A program made the position numbers and the translations under genes. Positions 23,831-33,338 of a stretch of DNA of 64,000 nt are shown here, piece after piece (position 1 is the stretch's first letter; the number at the start of each line of letters is the position of its first letter). The notes under the pieces are model-generated. The model had not been told where the DNA came from. It did no database searches and saw nothing but the letters and a program-made list of their open reading frames with translations. This DNA comes from Anaeramoeba ignava (taxonomy: Eukaryota; Metamonada; Anaeramoebidae). The stretch is from the NCBI GenBank assembly GCA_028826165.1, contig JAPDFW010000069.1, forward strand, positions 62,001 to 126,000, read 5' to 3'.

Positions 23831-26800
23831 TCATTTAAATCCAATAGGTAAATCAATCTTCATCTTATGATTTGTTGTGGATTCATTAAGATTTAATCGA
23901 GATTTACCCTTTTTCCCAGCTTTTAAAATTTTGACATCTTTTCCAAAAATTTTCGCCTTTCCGGCATGAACCAAATCCATAGCAAAATCAACAGATTCAG
24001 GATTAGCAAAAGTAACAAAAGCATATTGAACAGAACCCAAAATCTTATGCCTTTTCTTATGAGTTTTCAAGACAACACGTTCAATAACACCGCAACGATG
24101 AGAATAGAAAAGTTTCTTAACATGATCTTCATTTACACCATAAAGAAGTGGAGTAACATAAATGGTTCGTTCCAGAACTTCTGTATGAGTGACCTCGATA
24201 TGATGAGACATGTCCCAGTTAAACTCTCTTGATTGGGAAACTTGAGTAAGAATTGTGGAGATATTAACAAGTCCTAGTTGTGTGATCTTATTACTTGCAA
24301 GTGAAAGAAATTTGAGATTGCATTTGTTTTCGGGTGAGGCAATTGTTTGTGCAAGTTGAGAAGCACCTGAATCTTTGATGAGATTAAGCTTGAGACGGAG
24401 CGTGAGAAGGGAGGAGTTTTGGGCGAGGACTTTGGAGAGGATCTTAGCGCCTCTGTCGCGGATTCGGTTGAGACCAAGATCCAGAGTGTGGAGATTTTTG
24501 TTCTCGGCTAGCGCTTTCTCAAGGGATTCAATACCGGAAACATCGATGAAGTTTCCGTAGAGATTGAGGATCTGGAGATGTGTGTTGGACTTGAGAACAG
24601 AAGCAAAGGCGGCTGCGCCTGTAGAGCCGAGAGAGTTGCAAGTCAAGTCGAGATGAGTTAAAGTAATATTTGACAGCAATCCTCGGCAAAGTGATTTGAC
24701 ACCGTGTCTTCCAATGTTGTTGTTCGAGAGATCCAAAAACACAAGGTTTGTGTTCTTTGCGAGATTGTCTCCAATCGCTGTTGCTGCTTCGGTTCCTAGA
24801 CCGCAGGAAACGAGGCTCAAATGCACAAGAGGGAGAATATTGAGCAATTTTGAGCCGATGATTTTCCCATAGAGCTTGCGTATTCCTCCCGAATTCAAGC
24901 GATTCTTGTCGAGAATAAGTTCTCGAAGTGCAGAGGGTTTGACTTTCTTGGGGAATTGTGCGCGGGCTTGCTCAATACGAGTGCATAAGGTTTCAAGACC
25001 TGATCCAGTGATTGAGTTTGATTTCAAATTGATTTTTTCAATTGAAGAATTATAAGCAAGCATTTCTCCAATAGCACTTAAATGGGAATCTGATATTCTG
25101 CAGAAGGATAAGTCGATTTCTTTGAGAGTATGATTTTTGGCGAGGGAATCCATGACTGGTTTTGTGATTGCAAATGCGACGCCTGATTTATTTAGACGTA
25201 AAGTTTTCAAAGAAATTGTTAAATCAAAAAGTGTGCAAAACGCTTTCGATAAATTTTCTGTTGTTGTTATTCTCCCGCCGCGTTGATCAGCAAGATCAAG
25301 AACCTGCATATTTGAGTTGTATGCGGCACACTCAACAATTTCAGCGAGCCCAATGCCTGAGATGTTATTATGGGCGACTCTGAAAACTTCGAGATTGCGT
25401 TTTACTAAGAGAACTTTGGAAACATCTTTGCATCCCTCATCGCCAATATTGCATCGAGAGATATCCAAGTGCCGCAGATTGGGGAACTGTTCGTGACGAC
25501 AGAGAACTTTGGCCAGACGAGAAACACCTAGATTGCCCAGGGAGCCGTTGCCGCCGATCAAAAGCATTTCGAGATGATTTCCTGATAATGTTTCGTCGAA
25601 AAGCTCGCGCAATGCTGAGCTATCTATCCCGCAGTCCCACATGTCCAGAGTGCGAAGAGACTCCGAGTTGTGTCGAAGTCCCTTGATAAGAGCCTTGAAA
25701 ATCTTTGCGTTCATTGCGCTTTCTCCTTTGATGATTTTCAAAGTGGAAAGCTGAGTTAGAGAAGTAAGTAAAACTGTCAAAAAATTATATCGTGTTTTTA
25801 AGTTTGTGGGCTGGAATGTGGTGAATTCAAAGCTGCGAATGATCGGGTTCGAGAGTTGCAGAAGACGGTGCAAAAGCGCGAAATTGGGATTGTCATTGAG
25901 TTTGGAGATGAAATCTTGGAGATTATTCTGGACATAAGCGTGGCGCCATGGGAATTTTATATCTTGTGGTGCGTCCTGAGGAAGAGCCTTAAGACCCCAA
26001 CGCTGATCACAAAGCTCTCTGAACATCAGCTCATCTTCGATAAGAGCCTCCTGTTGAGACTCGTTGTCTTGGTCGATGAACCGCTCAAGAGAAAAAAGAT
26101 CTTCCATGCGCTGTTTCGCTTCGTTGTCTTGGTTCGTTAAAGACGCTCTTTCCCCATGATACCCTTTCTCTCGACTCCCGTTCAATCCCTCAGAGATGTA
26201 TTCAAAGACGTCCTTCGGCTTCTCTATCCCCAATGCCGAAAAAAATTGATCATAATTCGATATGTTTTTGATCAACTTGATTTTTTGAACGAAAATTTCC
26301 TCGTTCTCCAGTGTTGGGAAGCCGTTGTTTTTGTTGTACTGCACAAGAGCGTTTTCGACAGAGAACTTGGGCTTGATTGAGTGGGCAATATCTTTGAGAA
26401 AGTGGATGTGGAAAAGAAGGAATTTGTTGCCAATTGCTGAAGCCTCAAAAGATTTTTCAATAACATCATTTTTGGAAAATTTAGTTGTTGTTCCGTTTTT
26501 GATTAATTCCAATTGCTGAATCCAGGGGAACTTGCGGATGATCCAGTAAATCTGTCTGTCGCGACTTTCCTCAAGATAGAAATCCCTTATTTGCTCCCAG
26601 GGAGTTCCTGTGATTGAGAGAAGCGAGAGGAAATCACCCAAACTAGGTGTCGCATCTTTTTCGCGTTTTTTGGGGTTTTTGATAAAGTTTTCAATGCGGT
26701 TGCGCGCTTCTTCAACAATGCCCGGATACTTGCTGCAAAATGCCAAGAACAGATGATGGATTGCGCAGTATCCTTGGAGATCTTTGATTGAGCCGTGGAT

Positions 26801-27979
26801 GCTCCCTTTCATCACATTTGTCACCATTGTGTTCATCAGCTTCGGAATCACTGCGAGAACAAACGACTCTTCAAAACGACTTGATGTGCCAGCAACAATC
26901 AGACTCAATGCGCGCTCCGCAAGATGCATTGCTTTATTCATGTTATTTTCGTTGATAATCAAAGGCATCCAATGAGTAAACGGTCCGCCGCTCGGAGATT
27001 CTCTCACTTTCATGTTCATAAAAGCGCGCAAAGAGAGATAATCAAAGAAGCAATTAATTGAGGAGATGTCATTTGAGCGCGGATTGCGGATGAAATTCAG
27101 TCCAACGCCAATCGCATCCTCTTCAAAAGTCTGTCGAGTAAAAAAACATCTCAATTGTTGTTTTTGAAGAATTTCTCGAGATTTTTGGGGAATATTAACA
27201 CCAGATGAAACTGGCGGCCAAGGTGTGCTTGGCGGGTTATGCTTGCAATTTGGATCAGGACATTTTGTGCGCAGAGATTGCTTTACAGCCCATTGAACAG
27301 ATCCGAGCCAGTTTTTCTTCTCCTCTTCATAACGACTTGAATCTGTCAAATTTTCAAGTGCCACGTCAACATTTGGTTCAAGTAAGAAAGTTTGGATATG
27401 AAGTAAAAGAGTGGAAATTGAGAAAGCAGGCGACCAACCTTCCGCAGAATTATCGATGGTGTTTTTGGAGTAATCGAGAGCAATGCTCATTGCTTGGGAA
27501 ATATTAACGGCCTGACCGAGCGCGCAGGGATGCTTGAGTCTGACAAGCGAAGTAATAAGTGGCGGTTTTTGGGGGTAATCATTAGTGAATGTAAGTGTGA
27601 AATGAAAGATCCCCCCTTCCCAAGGGGTATCTGGAGGACCCATTATATTTGCATGCCAAATAAACAGATTATCCCCAAGAGGTTGAGCGTTGATGTATGG
27701 AATCGGGTTCTCGTTGATTTCCTTAAGATCACGCATCAGCCGTTTTGATGCTGTTGTTTTTTTCTTCCCCATTGATCCTTTGGGCAATGTTGATGTTACT
27801 GTTGTTCGCTTTTGATACCGAAACCCTTTTCTTCGTCTTCTGGGTGGTGTTGCTGTTGGTGATATTACAATTCCTGGTAATGTTGGTATTGGTAATTGAT
27901 TGAATTGTGGTGAATAATTGAATGATTGTGGAAGTTTTGATTCAGGAACTCTACGTGGTTTTGCTCTTCTTCTTCTCAT
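23831..27979 (-). CDS. Pseudo-E2 / leucine-rich repeat / RRM fusion protein
   Basis: Intronless, 1,382 residues. After a basic N-terminus (MRRRRAKPRRVPE), residues about 72-215 form a ubiquitin-conjugating (UBC) fold: LFIWHANIMGPPDTPWEGGI, DYPQKPP, and a WSPAFSISTLLLHIQ helix. The catalytic segment is altered. HPN reads HPC, and where active E2s have CLD the protein reads IALD, so it is probably catalytically dead like UEV proteins. A Cys-containing middle region of unknown type follows (about 240-720). Ribonuclease-inhibitor-type LRRs fill about 740-1240, with repeats such as LDLSNNNIGRHGVKSLCRGL. A C-terminal RRM (about 1266-1350) has TIYVTPLLYGV as RNP2-like and YAFVTFANPES as RNP1-like. 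Role unknown; ubiquitin binding plus RNA binding is plausible. Base composition is clearly more G+C-rich than the neighbours. Confidence 0.8.
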   Translation of the reverse strand: MRRRRAKPRRVPESKLPQSFNYSPQFNQLPIPTLPGIVISPTATPPRRRRKGFRYQKRTTVTSTLPKGSMGKKKTTASKRLMRDLKEINENPIPYINAQPLGDNLFIWHANIMGPPDTPWEGGIFHFTLTFTNDYPQKPPLITSLVRLKHPCALGQAVNISQAMSIALDYSKNTIDNSAEGWSPAFSISTLLLHIQTFLLEPNVDVALENLTDSSRYEEEKKNWLGSVQWAVKQSLRTKCPDPNCKHNPPSTPWPPVSSGVNIPQKSREILQKQQLRCFFTRQTFEEDAIGVGLNFIRNPRSNDISSINCFFDYLSLRAFMNMKVRESPSGGPFTHWMPLIINENNMNKAMHLAERALSLIVAGTSSRFEESFVLAVIPKLMNTMVTNVMKGSIHGSIKDLQGYCAIHHLFLAFCSKYPGIVEEARNRIENFIKNPKKREKDATPSLGDFLSLLSITGTPWEQIRDFYLEESRDRQIYWIIRKFPWIQQLELIKNGTTTKFSKNDVIEKSFEASAIGNKFLLFHIHFLKDIAHSIKPKFSVENALVQYNKNNGFPTLENEEIFVQKIKLIKNISNYDQFFSALGIEKPKDVFEYISEGLNGSREKGYHGERASLTNQDNEAKQRMEDLFSLERFIDQDNESQQEALIEDELMFRELCDQRWGLKALPQDAPQDIKFPWRHAYVQNNLQDFISKLNDNPNFALLHRLLQLSNPIIRSFEFTTFQPTNLKTRYNFLTVLLTSLTQLSTLKIIKGESAMNAKIFKALIKGLRHNSESLRTLDMWDCGIDSSALRELFDETLSGNHLEMLLIGGNGSLGNLGVSRLAKVLCRHEQFPNLRHLDISRCNIGDEGCKDVSKVLLVKRNLEVFRVAHNNISGIGLAEIVECAAYNSNMQVLDLADQRGGRITTTENLSKAFCTLFDLTISLKTLRLNKSGVAFAITKPVMDSLAKNHTLKEIDLSFCRISDSHLSAIGEMLAYNSSIEKINLKSNSITGSGLETLCTRIEQARAQFPKKVKPSALRELILDKNRLNSGGIRKLYGKIIGSKLLNILPLVHLSLVSCGLGTEAATAIGDNLAKNTNLVFLDLSNNNIGRHGVKSLCRGLLSNITLTHLDLTCNSLGSTGAAAFASVLKSNTHLQILNLYGNFIDVSGIESLEKALAENKNLHTLDLGLNRIRDRGAKILSKVLAQNSSLLTLRLKLNLIKDSGASQLAQTIASPENKCNLKFLSLASNKITQLGLVNISTILTQVSQSREFNWDMSHHIEVTHTEVLERTIYVTPLLYGVNEDHVKKLFYSHRCGVIERVVLKTHKKRHKILGSVQYAFVTFANPESVDFAMDLVHAGKAKIFGKDVKILKAGKKGKSRLNLNESTTNHKMKIDLPIGFK

Positions 27980-28184
27980 TTTGTTTATTTTCTTTTAAAG
28001 AAAAATGAAAAATGAAAAATGAAAAATGATTTTGTTTTGTTTGAAAGAAAGACGTAATTAAAATATTTTTGGATTATTGAAAAATTAAAATTAAAATTAA
28101 AATTAAAATTAAAATTAAAATCAAAATTAAAATTAAAATTAAAATCAAAATTTAATTATTTTTTTCATTTTTTTCTTTTCAAAA
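27980..28184. promoter_or_regulatory. Divergent intergenic region with T-rich start-proximal element
   Basis: 205 bases between the E2-LRR-RRM gene (minus) and the first RCC1-BTB gene (plus). They include AAATTA repeats at 28,080-28,150. Just before ATG 28,185 is the pyrimidine run TTTTTCATTTTTTTCTTTTC. The same run, or a close variant, precedes the starts at 30,208, 33,339 and 35,156 by 3 to 8 bases. It may be a core promoter or initiator element. Confidence 0.4.
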
Positions 28185-29966
28185 ATGAATGATTGTTTAT
28201 TTTTTGGTTGGAATAAATATCCAAAACTTATCAAAAATAAACCAAATAAAATAACAAAACCAATTCAATTTAAATTTGAAAATGAAAATGAAAATGAAAA
28301 TGAAAAACAAATTAAACAAATTTCAACAGGAAATTATTCAATAATTTTCCTTTTTAAAAATGGAAAAGCAATAGAATATTTAAATGAAGAAGATTCAAAA
28401 CAAAATCCTCAAAAAATCCAAATTGAAGAAAATATTCAAAAAGTAACTGTTGGTGATGAAAATGAAGCTATTTTAACAAAAGAAGGAAATGTATTTGCCA
28501 AAGGAGAATATATTAATGCAGAAGATATATATGAATTTATCAATATTTCATCATTAATTGAAGATACAAATGATAGAATAATTAAAGATATTATTTCTGG
28601 AAACAATTCAATTTACTTATTAACTTCAAATCAAAATGTTTATGGAATTGGTTCAAATGATTTTGGTCAACTTGGCTTTGATTCTAAAACACTTGAAAAA
28701 ACAGAAAAACCAATTTTAATGATGAAAAATGTTTCTAAAATATTTTCAGGAAATTTCTCATATTTTGTTTTTCTTTTAAATTCAAATCAAGAATTATTTG
28801 GATGCGGATATAATGAATATGGTCAACTTGGATTAGGAGAAGCAACAAAAGAAGAATCAATCAAAAAATTAACCAAAATACAAAATATTCCAAAAGGTAA
28901 AATAATTGATATTCAATGTGGATTTACTCATTCAATAATGTTGATTGAAAATGAAAATGAAAATCCAAAAAGAAAACTTTATTCATGCGGTTATGACAGA
29001 TATAATGGACTTGGAAAAAATGGAATTAAAAATACTTATGAATTTACTGAAATCAAATCACCTTTATTTGAAAATGATGATAATATTCTTGATTTTTCTG
29101 TTGGATCTTCTCATAATTTGGTTTTAATTTCCAAAGGGAAATTAATAGTATTTGGAAATAATAATTTTGGTCAATTAGGAAATATAGATACAAAGTTTAT
29201 CAAAAATCCGATTCAAATTAAACTTCCTAAATTAAGATTTAATGAAGATATTTCCAATTATCATATTTCTTGTGGTGTTTACAGATCATTTCTTTATTAT
29301 TCTCCTTCTTCTTTTTCCAATTTTGAAGAAGATTTGATAAAATTATTTAGAAGAAAAGAATTTTGTGATATTTCATTTAAAACAGAAAATGGAGAAATAA
29401 TTAAAGCTCATAAATTAATATTAAAATATAGATTAAATCAAAATCAAAATGAAATTGAAAAACTTAAAGAAATTATTTCAAAAAAATCAATTAAAGAATC
29501 AAATCAAATATTTGAAATGATTTATTCAAACAGAATAATAAATCCAAAATTATATTCTGAAATTAAAGAAATTATAAATTCAAATGAAAAAATTGAAGAA
29601 ACAATGAAAAGAATTTATTTAAATGAAAATGAAAATGAAAATGAAAATGAAAAAGATTTTATTATTGAAAGAAAAGAAAAACAATATAAATTTCCAAAAT
29701 TAATATTAATAATGAGAAGTGAATTATATCGAGGAATGTTTTTATCTGTTACAGAAGATAAATCTAATAAAGTTACAGATTATAGTGAATTAAGTAATAA
29801 ATCATTTCAAATATTTGAATATTGGATTTATTCAAATCAAATTAAAGATGAAATTCAAATTACACAAGAAATAATTGACGAAATAGAAAGAGGAATTGAT
29901 TATTTTCAATTAAATCAAACAAATCCAAATTTATTTGATTTATTAATTAACAAATTTAATAATTAA
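28185..29966 (+). CDS. RCC1-repeat/BTB protein, copy 1
   Basis: Intronless, 593 residues. The N-terminal two thirds is an RCC1-type propeller; blades are recognisable at NVYGIGSNDFGQLGF, ELFGCGYNEYGQLGLG, KLYSCGYDRYNGLGK and KLIVFGNNNFGQLGN. The C-terminal third holds a BTB/POZ-like domain (about 385-470, EFCDISFKTENGEIIKAHKL) and a second BTB-like half (about 490-575, YKFPKLILIMRSELYRGMF). RCC1-BTB proteins commonly act as substrate adaptors for Cullin-3 ligases; no Cul3-contact residue can be confirmed here. An Asn-Glu run near residue 35 is coded by GAAAAT hexamers. It is the first of four tandem copies. Confidence 0.88.
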   Translation: MNDCLFFGWNKYPKLIKNKPNKITKPIQFKFENENENENEKQIKQISTGNYSIIFLFKNGKAIEYLNEEDSKQNPQKIQIEENIQKVTVGDENEAILTKEGNVFAKGEYINAEDIYEFINISSLIEDTNDRIIKDIISGNNSIYLLTSNQNVYGIGSNDFGQLGFDSKTLEKTEKPILMMKNVSKIFSGNFSYFVFLLNSNQELFGCGYNEYGQLGLGEATKEESIKKLTKIQNIPKGKIIDIQCGFTHSIMLIENENENPKRKLYSCGYDRYNGLGKNGIKNTYEFTEIKSPLFENDDNILDFSVGSSHNLVLISKGKLIVFGNNNFGQLGNIDTKFIKNPIQIKLPKLRFNEDISNYHISCGVYRSFLYYSPSSFSNFEEDLIKLFRRKEFCDISFKTENGEIIKAHKLILKYRLNQNQNEIEKLKEIISKKSIKESNQIFEMIYSNRIINPKLYSEIKEIINSNEKIEETMKRIYLNENENENENEKDFIIERKEKQYKFPKLILIMRSELYRGMFLSVTEDKSNKVTDYSELSNKSFQIFEYWIYSNQIKDEIQITQEIIDEIERGIDYFQLNQTNPNLFDLLINKFNN

Positions 29967-30207
29967 AATTAAAATTAAAATTAAAATTAAAATCAAAATT
30001 AAAATCAAAATTAAAATTAAAATTAAAATTAAAATTAAAATTAAAATTAAAATTAAAATTAAAATTAAAATTAAATTTAAAATCAAAATTAAAATTAAAA
30101 TTAAAATTAAAATTAAAATTAAAATTAAAATTAAAATTAAAATTAAAATTAAAATTAAAATTAAAATTAAAATTAAAATCAATTTTTCATTTTTTTCTTT
30201 TCAAAAA
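29967..30207 (+). repeat. AAATTA hexamer array between RCC1-BTB copies
   Basis: About 215 bases of AAATTA with a few AAATCA directly follow the stop codon. The T-rich start-proximal element of copy 2 (30,183-30,202) comes next. A false Ile-Leu reading frame on the minus strand comes from this array. Confidence 0.9.
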
Positions 30208-31976
30208 ATGAATGAAATTATATTTTTGGTCACAATAAATATCCAAAACTTATCAAAAATGAACCAAATGAAATAACAAAACCTATTCAATTTAAATTTG
30301 AAAATGAAAATGAAAATGAAAATGAAAAACAAATTAAACAAATTTCATCAGGAAATTATTCAACAATTTTCCTTTTTAAAAATGGAAAAGCAATAGAATA
30401 TTTAGATGAAGAAGATTCAAAACAAAATCCTTATAAAATCCAAATTGAAGAAAATATTCAAAAAGTAACTGTTGGTTATGATAATAAAGCTATTTTAACA
30501 AAAGAAGGAAATGTATTTGCCAAAGGAGAAAATATTAATCCAAAAGAATTTATCAATATTTTATCATTAATTGAAGATAAAAATGATATAATAATTGAAG
30601 ATATTGTTTCTGGAGATAGTTCAGTTTACTTATTAACTTCAAATCAAAATGTTTATGGAATTGGTTCAAATCAATTAAGTCAACTTGGTTTTGATTCTAA
30701 AACACTTGAAAAAACAGAAAAACCAATTTTAATGATGAAAAATGTTTCTAAAATATTTTCAGGAAATTCTTCACTTCATGTTTTTCTTTTAAATTCAAAT
30801 CAAGAATTATTTGGATGCGGAAATAATAGATCTGGTCAACTTGGATTAGGAGAAGCAACAAAAGAAGAATCAATCCAAAAATTAACCAAAATCCAAAATA
30901 TTCCAAAAGGCAAAATAATTGATATTCAATGTGGATTTACTCATTCAATAATGTTGATTGAAAATGAAAATCAAAATCCAAAAAGAAAACTTTATTCATG
31001 TGGAAATGACAGATATAATGGACTTGGCAAAAATGGAATTAAAAATACTTATGAATTTACTGAAATCAAACCATCTTTATTTGAAAATGATGATAATATT
31101 CTTGATTTTTCTGTTGGAGTTAATCATACTTTGATTTTAACAACAAAAGGGAAATTAATAGGATTTGGAAGAAATAATTATGGTGAATTAGGAATTGGAT
31201 ATACAAAGTTTACCAAAAATCCAATTCAAATTGAACTTCCTAAATTAAGATTTAATGAAAATATTTCTAATTATCATATTTCTTGTGGAGAATGTAAAAC
31301 ATTTCTTTATTATTCTCTTTCTTTTTCCAATCTTGAAGAAGATTTGATAAAATTATTTAAAAGAAAAGAATTTTGTGATATTTCATTTAAAACCAAAAAT
31401 GGAGAAATAATCAAAGCTCATAAATTAATATTGAAATATAGATTAAATCAAAATCAAAATGAAATTGAAAAACTTCAAGAAATTATTTCAAAAAAATCAA
31501 TTAAAGAATCAAATCAAATATTTGAAATGATTTATTCAAACAGAATTATAAATCCAAAATTATATTCTGAAATTAAAGAAATTATAAATTCAAATGAAAA
31601 AATTGAAGAAACAATGAAAAGAATTTATTTAAATGAAAATGAAAATGAAAATGAAAAAGATTTTATAATTGAAAGAAAAGAAAAACAATATAAATTTCCT
31701 AAATTAATATTAATAATGAGAAGTGAATTATATCGAGGAATGTTTTTATCTGTTACAGAAGATAAATCTAATAAAGTTACAGATTATAGTGAATTAAGTA
31801 ATAAATCATTTCAAATATTTGAATATTGGATTTATTCAAATCAAATTAAAGATGAAATTCAAATTACACAAGAAATGATTGACGAAATAGAAAGAGGAAT
31901 TGATTATTTTCAATTAAATCAAACAAATCCAAATTTATTTGATTTATTAATTAACAAATTTAATAATCAAAATTAA
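30208..31976 (+). CDS. RCC1-repeat/BTB protein, copy 2 (one-base frameshift at codon 6)
   Basis: ATG 30,208 is in the conserved place but the frame fails within the first six codons. The run at 30,223-30,227 has five T, where the paralogues have six T (TTT TTT GGT). From GGT 30,228 the frame is open to TAA 31,976 with full similarity to the other copies. That includes RCC1 blades (ELFGCGNNRSGQLGLG) and both BTB-like halves. Everything except this single base looks intact, so it is either a sequencing or assembly error or a very young pseudogene. If the frameshift is real, the first ATG in the good frame, around 30,732, would give only 414 residues. Confidence 0.75.
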
Positions 31977-32094
31977 ATTTAAAATTAAAATTAAAATCAA
32001 ATTTAAAATTAAAATCAAAATCAAATTCAAAATCAAAATTAAAATTTAAAATTCAAAATTCATTTTTTTCTTTTCAAAAAAATTAAAAAATAAA

Positions 32095-33267
32095 ATGAAT
32101 TCAAAACAAGAAATTAATTTTGAAGATTTTGGAAATGATGAAATTGAAACAGTAGTTTTTGATTGTGGAACTGAAACAACAAAAATTGGATTTGCAGGAG
32201 ATGATGCACCAAGAGCAGTTTTCCCATCCATAGTAGGAAGAATGAGACATGTTGGTCTTATGGGAGTTGGGATGGGGATGAAGGATGCTTATGTTGGAGA
32301 TGAAGCAATGTCTAAAAGAGGAATTTTGAATTTAAAATATCCAATAGAAAAAGGAATAATAACAAATTGGGATGATATGGAAAAAATTTGGCATCATAGT
32401 TTTTATAATGAATTAAGAGTTGCTCCTGAAGAGCATCCTTTATTATTTGCAGATTTTTGTTTAAATACAAAGGAAAACCAAGAAAAAATTACTCAAATTA
32501 TGTTTGAAACATTTAATGTTCCAGCTTTATATTTGGAAAAAGCAGAAATTTTTTCTTTGCTTGATTCAGGAAAAACATCAGGATTGATTCTTCAATCAGG
32601 AAATGATTCAACTTATTGTGTTTCTATTTTTGAAGGAGAAATTTTAAATGATTCATTTACAAAAATGGATTTTGCAGGAAAATCAATTTCGGATTATTTA
32701 ACTAAATTATTGAACCAAAAAGATGGTTATTCTTTTACTACTTTTTCTGAAAAAGAAATTGTTCAAAATATTAAAGAAAAACTTGGTTATGTTGCTTTGG
32801 ATTTCGAAGAAGAAATGAAAAAAGAAGAAAAACTAATTCAGAAAGATTATGAACTTCCTGATGGACAAATTATTCAAATTGGAAAAGAAAGATTTTTATC
32901 AACAGAATGCTTATTTAAACCTTCTTTGATTGAAATGGAAGAGGATTCGATCGACAAAATTCTTTACAATTCAATTATAAAAACTGAAGATGAAATCCAA
33001 AAAGAAATTATTGATAATATCATTTTATCAGGTGGAACAACAATGTTTTCTGGAATCAAAGAAAGATTAGAAAAAGAAATCAATCAACTAATCAAACAAG
33101 AAAAGAAAATTCAAATTATTTCACCTCCTGAAAGAAAATACTCAGTTTGGATTGGAGGATCAATTTTTGCTTCACTTTCTGGTTTTTTTAATTTATGTAT
33201 TTCATATCAAGAATATGATGAAAATGGACCAACAATAATCCACAAAAAAAACAAGAAAAATTTTTGA
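32095..33267 (+). CDS. Divergent actin / actin-related protein
   Basis: Intronless, 390 residues, close to the size of actin (375). Much of the actin core is kept: [75 protein letters not shown] and [10 protein letters not shown]. The two phosphate-binding loops are degraded: the first reads DCGTETTK instead of an actin-type DxGSG, and the second reads LQSGNDST instead of DSGDG. Nucleotide binding or hydrolysis is therefore doubtful. The C-terminus extends to [10 protein letters not shown]. It does not clearly match one of the standard Arp classes. It may be a copolymerising or regulatory actin variant. It sits between RCC1-BTB copies 2 and 3. Confidence 0.9.
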   Translation: MNSKQEINFEDFGNDEIETVVFDCGTETTKIGFAGDDAPRAVFPSIVGRMRHVGLMGVGMGMKDAYVGDEAMSKRGILNLKYPIEKGIITNWDDMEKIWHHSFYNELRVAPEEHPLLFADFCLNTKENQEKITQIMFETFNVPALYLEKAEIFSLLDSGKTSGLILQSGNDSTYCVSIFEGEILNDSFTKMDFAGKSISDYLTKLLNQKDGYSFTTFSEKEIVQNIKEKLGYVALDFEEEMKKEEKLIQKDYELPDGQIIQIGKERFLSTECLFKPSLIEMEEDSIDKILYNSIIKTEDEIQKEIIDNIILSGGTTMFSGIKERLEKEINQLIKQEKKIQIISPPERKYSVWIGGSIFASLSGFFNLCISYQEYDENGPTIIHKKNKKNF

Positions 33268-33338
33268 TTGAATTGTCTTGAGAAATTATTTTCTTTCATT
33301 TTTCATTTTTCATTTTTTCATTTTTTACTTTTCTAAAA

